Of a DNA stretch of 40,555 nucleotides, positions 6,975-14,819 are shown one piece after another. Below the pieces are notes generated by a model. It saw only the letters and a list, made by a program, of their open reading frames with translations, ran no database searches and was not told where the DNA came from. Positions within the stretch are counted from its first letter, which is position 1. Each line of letters opens with the position of its first letter. Both the position numbers and the translations under genes were made by a program. The DNA comes from an uncultured Paracoccaceae bacterium (GTDB taxonomy: Bacteria > Pseudomonadota > Alphaproteobacteria > Rhodobacterales > Rhodobacteraceae): positions 1 to 40,555 of the forward strand of contig CANNFA010000013.1 in NCBI GenBank assembly GCA_947503765.1, in the 5' to 3' direction.

Positions 6975-8150
6975 TCAGAAAAGCGCGACGTCCTCGTTGA
7001 TGCCCCGCGCCTCTTCGACCGCGTCCGGGAGCGCGGCGCAGAATTCCTCGACCCATTCGGTCGGCACGCTGACGCTGACCTTGATGAACCGGTCGCCAAA
7101 GGTCTTGGTGTGATAGGATCCCTGGCGGATCATGATCCCCCGCTCGGCCATGGCTGCGCACAGCGCCTCGGGGCGGATCCCTGCCTCGTTCACCTCGATC
7201 ACGAGGAAATTGCCGTTCGAGGGATAGACCGGCAGACGAAAGCCCGGGATCTTCTCGCAGGCGATCTTGACCAGTTCCTGGTTGCGGCGCTGCTCTTCCA
7301 GCACTCCGGGGAACCACTCGCGCTTGACCTTCAGCCCGGCAATCGCGCCGCGCTGCGCCATCATGTTCGAGCCGAGATTGTTCGGCGGCGCCGCCGAAAG
7401 CTCCTGGATGATCTCCGGATCCGCGACCAGCGAGCCGATGCGCAGGCCCGCAAAGCCCAGCCACTTGGAAAAGCTCCAGACGGTGATGGTCCGTTCCGGG
7501 TAGAACCGGGCGGCCAGCGTGTGGTCATAGGCGAAATCGCGGTAGGTGCAGTCGTGGATCAGGTAGGCGCCCACCGACCGGGCGATGTCGGCGATCCGGG
7601 AAATCTCGGCCTCGGTCGCGGATGTTCCCAGCGGATTGTTCGGATCGACGAAATAGATCATCCGTACCTTGTCGTCGACTTCGGCCGCCAGGCGTTCGGG
7701 ATCGAGCCGGTAGTCGTGTTCGTCCCCATAGATCGGGATCTGCGTCACTTCGGCCCCAGCTTCCCTGGCAAACGCCATCGGCCAGGACCAGGTGGGATCG
7801 GTCGTCACGAACCGGTCGCCCGGCCGGCAATAGGTTCGGCACACATGGTAAAGGCCCGACACCGCGCCGTCGGTCACCATCGCCGCCATGTCCGGCAGGT
7901 CCAGATCCTCGATGATCAGGCGGCGCAATTCCTCGAATCCCAGCGGCGGCGCATAGGCATGCCAATCCTCGCTGTCGAGGCAGTCGATCATCGCCTGCCG
8001 CACCGCCGGATGCGCCGGGTGGTGGTTGGTGTTCTGCCCAAGCCAGCGAAGGTCCTTGGTGTTCACCAGCTGGTCGAAATGCCGGTTCCGAATCTCATTC
8101 TTCCTCAAAGCCGCCCCCATGGTGTGCCAAAACTCTTGTTGTGAATACAT
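6975..8150 (-). CDS. PLP-dependent class I/II aminotransferase
   Basis: A 391-residue fold-type I PLP enzyme of the histidinol-phosphate/aromatic aminotransferase group. The Schiff-base lysine is Lys229 in SFSKWLGFAGLRIG; Asp200 and Tyr203 in IHDCTYRDF bind the cofactor, VDPNNPLGT (168-176) is the conserved Asn segment, and the late Arg region FIKVSVSVP is present. It is the first gene of the leftward operon (46 bases before the SDR gene) and is divergent from the TctC gene. There is no clear Shine-Dalgarno at 8150, so an internal ATG at 8120 is possible. It would transaminate or deaminate an amino acid produced or consumed in the pathway. Confidence 0.88.
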   Translation of the reverse strand: MYSQQEFWHTMGAALRKNEIRNRHFDQLVNTKDLRWLGQNTNHHPAHPAVRQAMIDCLDSEDWHAYAPPLGFEELRRLIIEDLDLPDMAAMVTDGAVSGLYHVCRTYCRPGDRFVTTDPTWSWPMAFAREAGAEVTQIPIYGDEHDYRLDPERLAAEVDDKVRMIYFVDPNNPLGTSATEAEISRIADIARSVGAYLIHDCTYRDFAYDHTLAARFYPERTITVWSFSKWLGFAGLRIGSLVADPEIIQELSAAPPNNLGSNMMAQRGAIAGLKVKREWFPGVLEEQRRNQELVKIACEKIPGFRLPVYPSNGNFLVIEVNEAGIRPEALCAAMAERGIMIRQGSYHTKTFGDRFIKVSVSVPTEWVEEFCAALPDAVEEARGINEDVALF

Positions 8151-8334
8151 AGCGGCTGCTTAAAGAGGATTTCAATGTTAAAAAAGAAAATTCTTGCATA
8201 CCCACGCCGCATCGTTTTTTGTTGGCATTGTCTGCACGCCGCGCGCCATGGCGCGAAAACGGCCGCTGATTCACCAGATGCCGGGGCATAACCGGCGCAT
8301 CACGCCACGCTCCAACCAAAGGGGAGAACCAAGC
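8151..8334. promoter_or_regulatory. Divergent promoter region between aminotransferase and tctC
   Basis: A 184-base divergent intergenic region. Its left half is AT-rich, with an A/T run around 8174-8195, against a GC-rich background. It must carry promoters for both the catabolic operon and the transporter, and is the natural target of the GntR protein encoded at 11366. I see no clear -35/-10 pair. The Shine-Dalgarno GGGGAG at 8321-8326 precedes the tctC ATG. Confidence 0.4.
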
Positions 8335-9321
8335 ATGAAGACCTTCAATCGCCGCAGGGTGACAACCGCCCTGGCTATCCTGGCCAGTTCCGCGGCCTTC
8401 GCCGCCCCGGCCCTCGCTCAGGACGAATTCCCGTCCGAGCCGATCACGCTGGTCGTCAACTGGCCCGCCGGCGGCGGCGGCGACCGGGCCGGACGCGTCC
8501 TGGCGCAATATGCCGAGAAACACGCCGGTGTATCGGTGATCGTGAACAACGTCGCGGGTGCGGGTGGCTCGACAGGGGTGCGCTTTGTCGCCGAGGCGGA
8601 CCCGGACGGCTATACGCTGGGCATCTTCGGATCCAGCGTCGTGAACCAGCAATACATCAACCCGAACGCGCCGGCGGTCGACAGCCTGGCCCCGATCGCG
8701 CTGTTCGGCCCCGATCCGGGCGCGCTCGAGGTGCGGACGGATACCGGGATCGAAACCCTGGACGATTACCGCAAACGGCTCGAGGAAGAGCCCGGCAGCC
8801 TGCGCAACGGCAATGACGCGCCGGGCGGCTGGTCCTACGTGGTCGCGGCCCTGATCGAAGAGGCGCTGGACGTCCAGATGACCAAGGTTCCGTATCAGGG
8901 CTATTCGCCGACCGTTGCCGCCATCATGTCCGGCGAGATCGAGACGGCCACCCTGCCGGTGCCGCAGCTGATCGACCAGCACGAGGCCGGCGACATCCGG
9001 ATCCTCGCCGTCACCGCCGAGGATCGGCACTACCTTGCGCCGGATGTGCCCACGTTCAAGGAACTGGGCGTCGATCTGGTCGCAGGCGACTGGCGCGCCG
9101 TGTTCGCGCCGGCCGGAACACCTGACGACCGCCTGGCCAAGCTGGAAGAGATCATGATGGCGACGCTGGAGGATCCCGACTTCGTGGATGCCGCGAAGAA
9201 TGCCGGCTTCATCATCACCCCGGCAAATCGCGAGGCCACGATCACCTACATCCAGAAGGCCGACGACGCGATCTATCCCGTGCTCGACGCGGCCGGCCTG
9301 GTCAAGGCCCGCAAGAAGTGA
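8335..9321 (+). CDS. tctC: Tripartite tricarboxylate transporter substrate-binding protein (TctC/Bug family)
   Basis: A 328-residue periplasmic binding protein of the Bug family. Residues 1-28 form a Sec signal peptide (RRR, hydrophobic stretch, ALAQ cleavage region). The mature start EFPSEPITLVVNWPAGGGGDRAGRVLA is the usual Bug beta-strand with the Gly-rich carboxylate-binding loop, and VNNVAGAGGSTG follows. The ATG at 8335 is chosen because GGGGAG lies eight bases upstream and the signal peptide starts there; 47 further residues upstream have no family character. The stop overlaps the tctB start. It presumably captures a carboxylated substrate that feeds the divergent catabolic operon. Confidence 0.93.
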   Translation: MKTFNRRRVTTALAILASSAAFAAPALAQDEFPSEPITLVVNWPAGGGGDRAGRVLAQYAEKHAGVSVIVNNVAGAGGSTGVRFVAEADPDGYTLGIFGSSVVNQQYINPNAPAVDSLAPIALFGPDPGALEVRTDTGIETLDDYRKRLEEEPGSLRNGNDAPGGWSYVVAALIEEALDVQMTKVPYQGYSPTVAAIMSGEIETATLPVPQLIDQHEAGDIRILAVTAEDRHYLAPDVPTFKELGVDLVAGDWRAVFAPAGTPDDRLAKLEEIMMATLEDPDFVDAAKNAGFIITPANREATITYIQKADDAIYPVLDAAGLVKARKK

Positions 9322-9869
9322 TCCGAAAAACCGACCTGTCCGGCGCGCAACCCGCGCCGGACATGCCCGCAAATCCGCCCCCCGACCCGGCGGACGGCCG
9401 CCGGGATCTGGGCGCGGCGCTGTTCTTCGGCCTGTGGGCCGGTGTCGGCTGGTACGCGGTATCGGGCGACGCCTATCTATGGTCCGATTTCGGCGCCGAT
9501 CCCGGCCCCAGCCTGATGCCCGCGATCGTCCTGACATTGCTGACGCTCGGCAGTTTCGCAATGCTTGTAAGTGCCGTCCGGAAATTGCGCGCCTCCGACG
9601 CACCATGGAGCGGCATCGACATCTTCGCCCGGCTGCGCGTGCCGCTGCTGTTCATCGCCAGCCTGATCGCCATGGTGCCGTTGATGCGCCTTGTCGGTTT
9701 CGTTCCCGCCGGGGCGCTGTTCGCCGCCGGATGGACATGGGTACTTTACGATGCCGACCGCGACCGCGGCATTGCACGGCGGATAGCCGAGGTTGCTGCC
9801 GCCACCATTGTCGGTGTCGGCCTGATCTACATCGTTTTCGTGCGCATCATCCACGTCCCCCTTCCCTGA
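9318..9869 (+). CDS. tctB: Tripartite tricarboxylate transporter small membrane subunit (TctB)
   Basis: A 183-residue membrane protein with four hydrophobic segments (roughly 32-50, 66-88, 110-135 and 155-178) after a polar N-terminal tail, matching the TctB family in size and topology. It starts with a GTG that overlaps the tctC TGA by four bases (GTGA), so the two are translationally coupled. TctB is the poorly conserved small subunit that pairs with TctA in the inner membrane; the call rests on position and topology as much as on sequence. Confidence 0.88.
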   Translation: MIRKTDLSGAQPAPDMPANPPPDPADGRRDLGAALFFGLWAGVGWYAVSGDAYLWSDFGADPGPSLMPAIVLTLLTLGSFAMLVSAVRKLRASDAPWSGIDIFARLRVPLLFIASLIAMVPLMRLVGFVPAGALFAAGWTWVLYDADRDRGIARRIAEVAAATIVGVGLIYIVFVRIIHVPLP

Positions 9870-9888
9870 CTTCACGCAAAGATAGTTC

Positions 9889-11379
9889 ATGTTCAGCGAC
9901 GTTGCCGCCAATCTTCTCGTGATCATCTCGACCCCGGAACTGATCGGGCTGTCCATGCTCGGTGTCGGCCTGGGGATCGTGCTGGGCTGCCTTCCCGGAA
10001 TTTCGTCGACCATGTCGCTGGCGATCCTGCTGCCGATCACCTATTCGATGTCGCCCGAAGCGGCGATGGTGTTCCTGATCGGCGTGTTTTCGTCCAGCGT
10101 CTATGGCGGTTCGGTCTCGGCGATCCTGCTGAACATCCCGGGCACGCCCGGCGCGATCGTCACGCAGCTTGACGGCTACCCGATGGCACGCCAGGGCAAG
10201 GCCGGAGAGGCGCTGACCTATGCGCTGCTCGCCTCGACCTTCGGGGGCGCCCTGGGCCTGGTGCTGCTGCTGGTGATCTCGCCGCTGCTGGCGGCGGCGG
10301 CGATGAATTTCCGCAGCCCCGAATTCGCGGCCGCTACGGTGTTCGGGCTGACCATGCTGGCCTATGCGGCACCCGGATCGACATTCAAGGGGTTGATGGC
10401 GGGGCTCGTCGGGCTGATCTGCGGCATGGTCGGGTTCGACACCGTGACCGACGTTCCGCGTTTCACCTTCGGCTCGCCCGCACTGGACAGCGGGATCGAC
10501 CTGGTGCCGCTGACCGTCGGGCTGTTCGGCCTGTCCGAGATCCTGCGCAACATCGAGCTTGGCTCGGCGCGCACCACCGCAGTGGCCACGATCGGCCGGC
10601 TGATGCCGCCCCTGTCGAAGATTTTGCCGATGTGGAAGCCGATGGTTCGCGGCTCTGGCATCGGCGCGGTGGTCGGGGCGATTCCGGCGGCGGGATCGGC
10701 GATTTCGGTCGCGGTGTCCTATGCGCAGGAACAGCGCCTGAGCAAGACACCCGAACGGTTCGGCAAGGGCGCGCCCGAGGGCATCGTCGCCCCTGAGGCG
10801 GCGAACAATGCCGGGGTCGGCGGATCGCTCATCCCGATGATGACGCTGGGGATCCCCGGCGATTCGATGACGGCGATCCTGATGGGCGCGCTGTTGCTGC
10901 ACGGGCTGCGCCCCGGTCCGGCGCTGTTCGCCGAACATCCCGAATTCATCGCCGCGGTCTATGTCGCGCTGTTCCTCGCGCTGGTCTTCACGGCCATCTT
11001 CGGGCTGGCCTTCATCCGCCAGATCGTGCGGCTGATGCGCCTGCCCGGCAACGTGCTGATGGTGCTTGTCGCGCTTCTGTGCATCGTCGGCGCCTTCGCG
11101 ATCCGCAACAACATCACCGATGTCTACGTGATGATCGCCTTCGGCTTCATCGGGCTGGTCATGGGGCGGATCGGGATTCCCATCGCGCCGGTCGCGTTCG
11201 GGCTGATCCTTGGCCCGATCCTCGAAGAAAACATGCGCCGCACCCTGATCCTGAGCGGCGGCGACTGGTCCGCCTTTGTCACGCGCCCGATCGCGGCGGC
11301 GCTTCTGGCGGTGTCGCTTGCCGCGGTACTCTATCCGATGCTATCCGCCCTGCGGAGGAAACGCCGTGCCAAAACCTGA
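9889..11379 (+). CDS. tctA: Tripartite tricarboxylate transporter large permease (TctA)
   Basis: A 496-residue polytopic inner-membrane protein, the transport channel of the TTT system, driven by an ion gradient. The family-defining N-terminal region GVGLGIVLGCLPGISSTMSLAILLPITY (about 26-53), the SSSVYGGSVSAILLNIPGTPG loop (about 72-92) and the second-half GIPGDSMTAILMGALLLHGLRPGP are clear. Length is normal. It lies 19 bases after tctB, and its end overlaps the GntR start by 14 bases, so transporter and regulator are co-transcribed. Confidence 0.96.
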   Translation: MFSDVAANLLVIISTPELIGLSMLGVGLGIVLGCLPGISSTMSLAILLPITYSMSPEAAMVFLIGVFSSSVYGGSVSAILLNIPGTPGAIVTQLDGYPMARQGKAGEALTYALLASTFGGALGLVLLLVISPLLAAAAMNFRSPEFAAATVFGLTMLAYAAPGSTFKGLMAGLVGLICGMVGFDTVTDVPRFTFGSPALDSGIDLVPLTVGLFGLSEILRNIELGSARTTAVATIGRLMPPLSKILPMWKPMVRGSGIGAVVGAIPAAGSAISVAVSYAQEQRLSKTPERFGKGAPEGIVAPEAANNAGVGGSLIPMMTLGIPGDSMTAILMGALLLHGLRPGPALFAEHPEFIAAVYVALFLALVFTAIFGLAFIRQIVRLMRLPGNVLMVLVALLCIVGAFAIRNNITDVYVMIAFGFIGLVMGRIGIPIAPVAFGLILGPILEENMRRTLILSGGDWSAFVTRPIAAALLAVSLAAVLYPMLSALRRKRRAKT

Positions 11380-12058
11380 ACCCGTCCGCGCCAAACCGAT
11401 TTCTCATGCCACCGAGATTTGCCAGCAGATCGAGGCGGACATCCTTGCCGGCCGGCTGTCGCCCGGTGATCGACTGGACGAACGCTCGCTTGCGGAACGG
11501 TTCGGCGTGTCGCGCACCCCGGTCCGCGAAGCCCTGCAACGGCTGGCCGCCAGCGGAATCGTCGTGCTTCAGGCCCGGCAGGGGGCGGCGGTGGCACAGC
11601 TTTCGATCCCCAACCTGCTCGACGCGTTCATCGTGATTGCCGAGCTGGAGGCGCTGGCCGCCGCGCTCGCAGCGCGCCGGGTCCAGGCCGCGGAACGCGA
11701 GGAGCTGGAGGCCGCCCATGCCGACTGCGCTGCCGCCGCCGAAGCCCGCGACCAGGAGGCATTCAACGCGGCGAACGACCGTTTTCATGCCGCGATCATC
11801 GCCGCCAGCCAGAATACCACCCTGCAGGAGCAGATACGACAGGTGCAATTGATGACCGCCCCGTATCGCCGCCGCTCGACCTTTCAGCCGGGACGCATGG
11901 AAACCTCGGTGATCGAGCACCAAGGCGTACTGGACGCGATATTGTCGAGCGATGCGGATCGCGCCTCGGCTGCGATGCGCCAGCATGTGAATCTGCTGGC
12001 GCAGGATGCCGCGGATTTCATTCACAACCTGCGGCACACTTTTTCCTTCTCGGCCTGA
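11366..12058 (+). CDS. GntR-family transcriptional regulator (FCD/FadR type)
   Basis: A 230-residue regulator. The N-terminal winged helix-turn-helix is clear (DILAGRLSPGDRLDERSLAERFGVSRTPVREALQRLAASG), followed by an all-helical FCD ligand domain with the metal-binding pattern NDRFHAAI and IEHQGVLDAI. The GTG at 11366 has GGAGG seven bases upstream and lies inside the 3' end of tctA. Position suggests it controls the tct genes and the divergent catabolic operon in response to a carboxylate substrate, probably as a repressor. Ligand unknown. Confidence 0.9.
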   Translation: MPKPEPVRAKPISHATEICQQIEADILAGRLSPGDRLDERSLAERFGVSRTPVREALQRLAASGIVVLQARQGAAVAQLSIPNLLDAFIVIAELEALAAALAARRVQAAEREELEAAHADCAAAAEARDQEAFNAANDRFHAAIIAASQNTTLQEQIRQVQLMTAPYRRRSTFQPGRMETSVIEHQGVLDAILSSDADRASAAMRQHVNLLAQDAADFIHNLRHTFSFSA

Positions 12059-12092
12059 GCCGGGGACGGCGGCACAGGTCATGCCGGGTCGG

Positions 12093-12109
12093 TGCCATCA
12101 TGAATGGCA
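12093..12109. promoter_or_regulatory. Perfect palindrome TGCCAT-N5-ATGGCA
   Basis: Two perfect six-base arms separated by five bases, 35 bases after the GntR stop. It has no following T-run, so it is a weak terminator candidate; the arm-spacer size would also fit a GntR-type operator. The rest of 12059-12274 shows nothing I recognise. Confidence 0.3.
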
Positions 12110-12274
12110 TAACCAACCACCCAGGATACAATCCAACTCATGACGTCCATTGTAGACGTTGCGACAGGGCAGTCTGAAGGAACCGATACGCTACCTGAAA
12201 AACATGGCGAGAAAGACCGGGGGAAAGAGCCAAGTGGCGCCGTCCCAAGAACGGACCGCTCTCGCGCGCATGGA

Positions 12275-12603
12275 TTACCCCGCCGTTTTGTGCTTGGCAG
12301 GTTTGTAATCACCCGGCGGGACCTGGAAAGCCACGTTCATGCGGTTCCACGAATTGATGGCAATGACTGCGGCGTTCAGGTTGACCAGCTCCACATCGCT
12401 GAACTCGGCGCGGGCGGTTTCATAAACGTCATCAGAGACCCCGCCACTGGAAATCCTGGTCACCGCCTCGGTCCAGGCAAGGGCGGCACGTTCGCGCGGG
12501 CTGTAGAACGGGCATTCGCGCCAAGCCGTCAGCAGCAGCAGCCGTTGCAGGACCTCTCCTGCTGCAAGCGCGTCCTTGGTGTGCATGTCGATGCACCAAT
12601 GGT
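12275..12603 (-). pseudogene. Carboxymuconolactone decarboxylase/AhpD-like protein, 5'-truncated
   Basis: The minus strand encodes HWCIDMHTKDALAAGEVLQRLLLLTAWRE and so on to a normal C-terminus (PPGDYKPAKHKTAG, TAA at 12277-12275). This is the CMD/AhpD family, which has peroxidase-like CxxC chemistry. The N-terminal 40 or so residues are missing, and at the family's first cysteine position there is a His (HHWC), exactly where homology to the neighbouring TAXI fragment begins on the other strand. The reading frame stays open upstream only by chance. It is a deletion or rearrangement remnant, probably non-functional. Confidence 0.75.
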
Positions 12604-12993
12604 GTTGGCTTTGCCAACAGTCGCGCCGGCCCAGACCAATGTCGTCGTCGGCACCAGCTCGGTGGGCGGCAGCTACTATCTCTATGCCGGCGGGCTCTCG
12701 ACCTTCATCAACGAGCATTCCGACAAGATCGCGGCCACCGCCCAGGCCACCCGCGGCTCAGTCGAGAACGCGCGTTTGCTGGCGGCCCGCCGGCTTGATT
12801 TCGGCTTTGCCAACGGCGGCGTGGTCTATGAACAGAACGTCGGCCACGGCCAATTCGAAGGCGCCGCGGCCGACAACATCCGCGGCATCGCGATCATCGA
12901 CATCGCGCCCCTGCACCTGGTGGCCTTCGGCGACAGCGAAATCGAGGAACTCGCCGACCTGGCGGGCAAGCGGGTCTCGGTCGGCGCGCCCGC
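12602..12993 (+). pseudogene. TAXI-family TRAP transporter binding protein, fragment
   Basis: The plus strand encodes LALPTVAPAQTNVVVGTSSVGG and SYYLYAGGLSTFINEHSDKI..., through ATRGSVENARLLAARRLDFGFANG to ADLAGKRVSVGAP, the first domain of a TAXI (TRAP-associated extracytoplasmic immunogenic) solute receptor. The start codon and most of the signal peptide are missing, and the C-terminal half is cut off at about 12993, after which unrelated sequence and a stop follow. No TRAP membrane subunit is nearby. Confidence 0.82.
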
Positions 12994-13291
12994 GTTCCCG
13001 AGCAGCTGATCGCCGACCACTGCGACCGCGCCACAAGGACGCTCTTCGAGCGGACGCTTGGACTGTTCGATGCGGCCGGCGTCCAGATCGAGACCGCGGC
13101 CTTCGAATGCTGGACCGAGGCCGAGCGGGATGTCGGCATCGTGTCGCGCCATCAGGGCGCAATGTCGACCGCAGGCCACCGTGACGGGCTGAGCGCGGGG
13201 CTTGCGGCCCGGCTCGCCACGGCCGACGCCATAACCTCAGCCGAAGCCCAAGAGGCGCAGTTGGCCTGTGACGCGCTGGCGCGCGAGTTTC
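12991..13291 (+). pseudogene. Probable amidase C-terminal fragment
   Basis: An open stretch in a different frame from the TAXI fragment encodes LIADHCDRATRTLFERTLGL, then DAAGVQIETAAFECWTEAERDVG and ITSAEAQEAQLACDALAREF. The order (helix, DAAGVQIE strand, and a later ISxAE...R helix) resembles the C-terminal third of amidase-signature enzymes. The Ser-Ser-Lys catalytic core is not present. It is bounded by the TAXI fragment and by the IS6 remnant. The family call is tentative; that it is a fragment is more certain. Confidence 0.4.
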
Positions 13292-13314
13292 GCCGGCGAG
13301 GCCATCCTGCCACT

Positions 13315-13606
13315 GCCATTGGATGCATCGAAAGCCCTCACCCCGCCGCTTTCGGATCTCGCCGGCAAACAACGGCCCGAACCGGTGCCATCAGACTCGC
13401 ACCATTTCGTGGCAGACGTCGATACCCCGCTCGTGCCGCAGATCCCCGACATTCCTGAGCGACAGCGCAAACCGCACATCCATCATCACCGCCACGCGAA
13501 TGACCTCGGGCGACGTCTTGAATTGCCGGAACGGGAAGCGTTTTGTCATCGGGTAACGGTCCTTGGCCGCCCTGCCCGCCTCAAGCCGTTCTTCTTTGAC
13601 ACCGCC
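13315..13606 (-). mobile_element. IS6-type element remnant: left end and transposase N-terminal third
   Basis: From an ATG at 13549 the minus strand reads MTKRFPFRQFKTSPEVIRVA, then VMMDVRFALSLRNVGDLRHERGIDVCHEMVRV, a clear IS6-family N-terminus, to a TGA at 13393-13391. Past that stop the homology continues in frame (WHRFGPLFAGEIRKRRGEGF...QWQWQ), so the stop is a nonsense mutation. Homology ends near 13315, just before the catalytic Asp region. The left terminal repeat is GGCGGTGTCAAAG (13606-13594), similar to the one at 191-204. It is inactive. Confidence 0.8.
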
Positions 13607-13772
13607 GAAGCTCGGGCTCGAGGTGAGCGCGAAGAAGTTAGAGGATCGGGTTGAATTTACAGGTTGCTGGGCGAATAAGGGGCAGTGGCTTGACTAAAGT
13701 CTCTTCTCCGCCCAAACTCGTTTCCAAAAGCAATAATTACATTATCTCTCGATAATTAATGGCGAGGATTCA

Positions 13773-14401
13773 ATGTTTTATACTAAAAGATTTTTTATAA
13801 TAGCTGCTTCTCTAGCCTTTATATCTGTTTTGTTGATCATTTCGGAAACTTCTTACCAAAATCACACCGAGATTCCTGATAAAAATCAAACGGACACAGC
13901 TGAAAATGATCTTAAAACAGCAATTGAATTTGATAACGCGGGACTTCCAGACAAGGCTATAGATTTGCTAGTCCCCATTGCGCTCGGTGGCGACCAAAGA
14001 GCACAGTTTCTTCTTGGTAGCATCTATATCTCGAAGAAAAATGAAAGGGACTATATGCGAGGTTATTCTTGGGTCGCGCGGGCTGCGATGCAGGGAGAGC
14101 CTGGCGCTTTTTTTTTCTTCGGACCACCCTTGCCCGGAAGCCGGAGTTAAAGAACAATCCGCACGGGGAAGAGCTTGGAGAGCCTACTCGTGAGCAATAT
14201 GCACATTCCCTACTTTTCATCTATGCAGAGATGACCGGCGACCCGATGATCAGGAAAATGCTGGATGACCGTCGAGATCCCAGTGATTGGAAGGTTTCTC
14301 TGACGGACGAGCAGATTAAGGAGGCAGAGCTTATTGCAAAGGGCTGTCTAGAAAACAATTTTGAAAACTGCCCACCTCTAGAAGTGTTCATTCGGCATTG
14401 A
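13773..14401 (+). pseudogene. Sel1-repeat membrane-anchored protein, frameshifted at a T9 tract
   Basis: Two overlapping frames together give about 209 residues. The first starts at the ATG 13773 (GAGG seven bases upstream), has a transmembrane or signal segment (FFIIAASLAFISVLLIISET) and a Sel1/TPR-like helix pair (KAIDLLVPIALGGDQRAQFLLGSIY...YSWVARAAMQGEPGA). At a run of nine T (14108-14116) the frame must move by -1 to continue into LRTTLARKPELKNNPHGEEL and the helical C-terminus ending at 14401. Without the shift translation ends at 14150. The region is clearly AT-rich compared with its surroundings, which suggests horizontal transfer. It could be a pseudogene, a homopolymer sequencing error, or slippage expression. 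Function unknown. Confidence 0.65.
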
Positions 14402-14819
14402 AGTTCTCACTGTTGTCAGGAAATTTCCTGCAAATATTGTTATTCATCGGCACCATCCAGAGCCGAGTCGCATCTTCGAACGATTTCCGAAAGCTCACCT
14501 CAGAACCGTTGAAACGGCCCCAGGCTCCGTTCCCGCAACGCTTGTCATTCAAATGGAAGGCGGCGAGCAACGCCAGCTATGAAGAAGCAGGTGAATGCCG
14601 GTTCCCGCACCGCATCCCGGATGCTCTACCCACTTTCCGAACCCAACAACCGGACTTATTTCAGGCTAAAGCATGTCGCGTTCAATCGAATTCAGCCGCC
14701 GGGGTGAACGCGCCCTTCTTCAAAAACGCTGCCTCTGCCCGGTGGATGAAGGTGCGACTCCGAAAGACCGCGTCACGCTATGGCAGAGCACATTCCTCTG
14801 ACTGGGCCTGACGGAACAG
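14402..14819. other. Intergenic stretch without recognisable genes
   Basis: The 418 bases between the Sel1-repeat gene and the end of the leftward sugar operon contain open frames on both strands, but none has family character or a credible ribosome-binding site. A minus-strand tail near 14685-14770 (IHRAEAAFLKKGAFTPAAEFD, then stop) may be the end of an eroded gene; I cannot name it. No terminator hairpin with a T-run was seen. Confidence 0.4.

Noticed and set aside
8095-9606. Long minus-strand open frame (503 codons) across tctC and tctB
   Set aside because: It is an antisense shadow of the TctC and TctB genes, Arg-rich and without domain features.
13268-13372. Continuation of the amidase-like fragment (AGEAILPLPLDASKALTPPL) after a frameshift
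   Set aside because: The opposite strand of the same bases reads as IS6 transposase (FGPLFAGEIRKRRGEGF...QWQWQ) contiguous with the clear IS6 N-terminus, which explains the sequence better.
14398-14811. Plus-strand frame of 137 codons after the Sel1-repeat gene
   Set aside because: It has no Shine-Dalgarno, no family character and a composition unlike a real protein; treated as non-coding.
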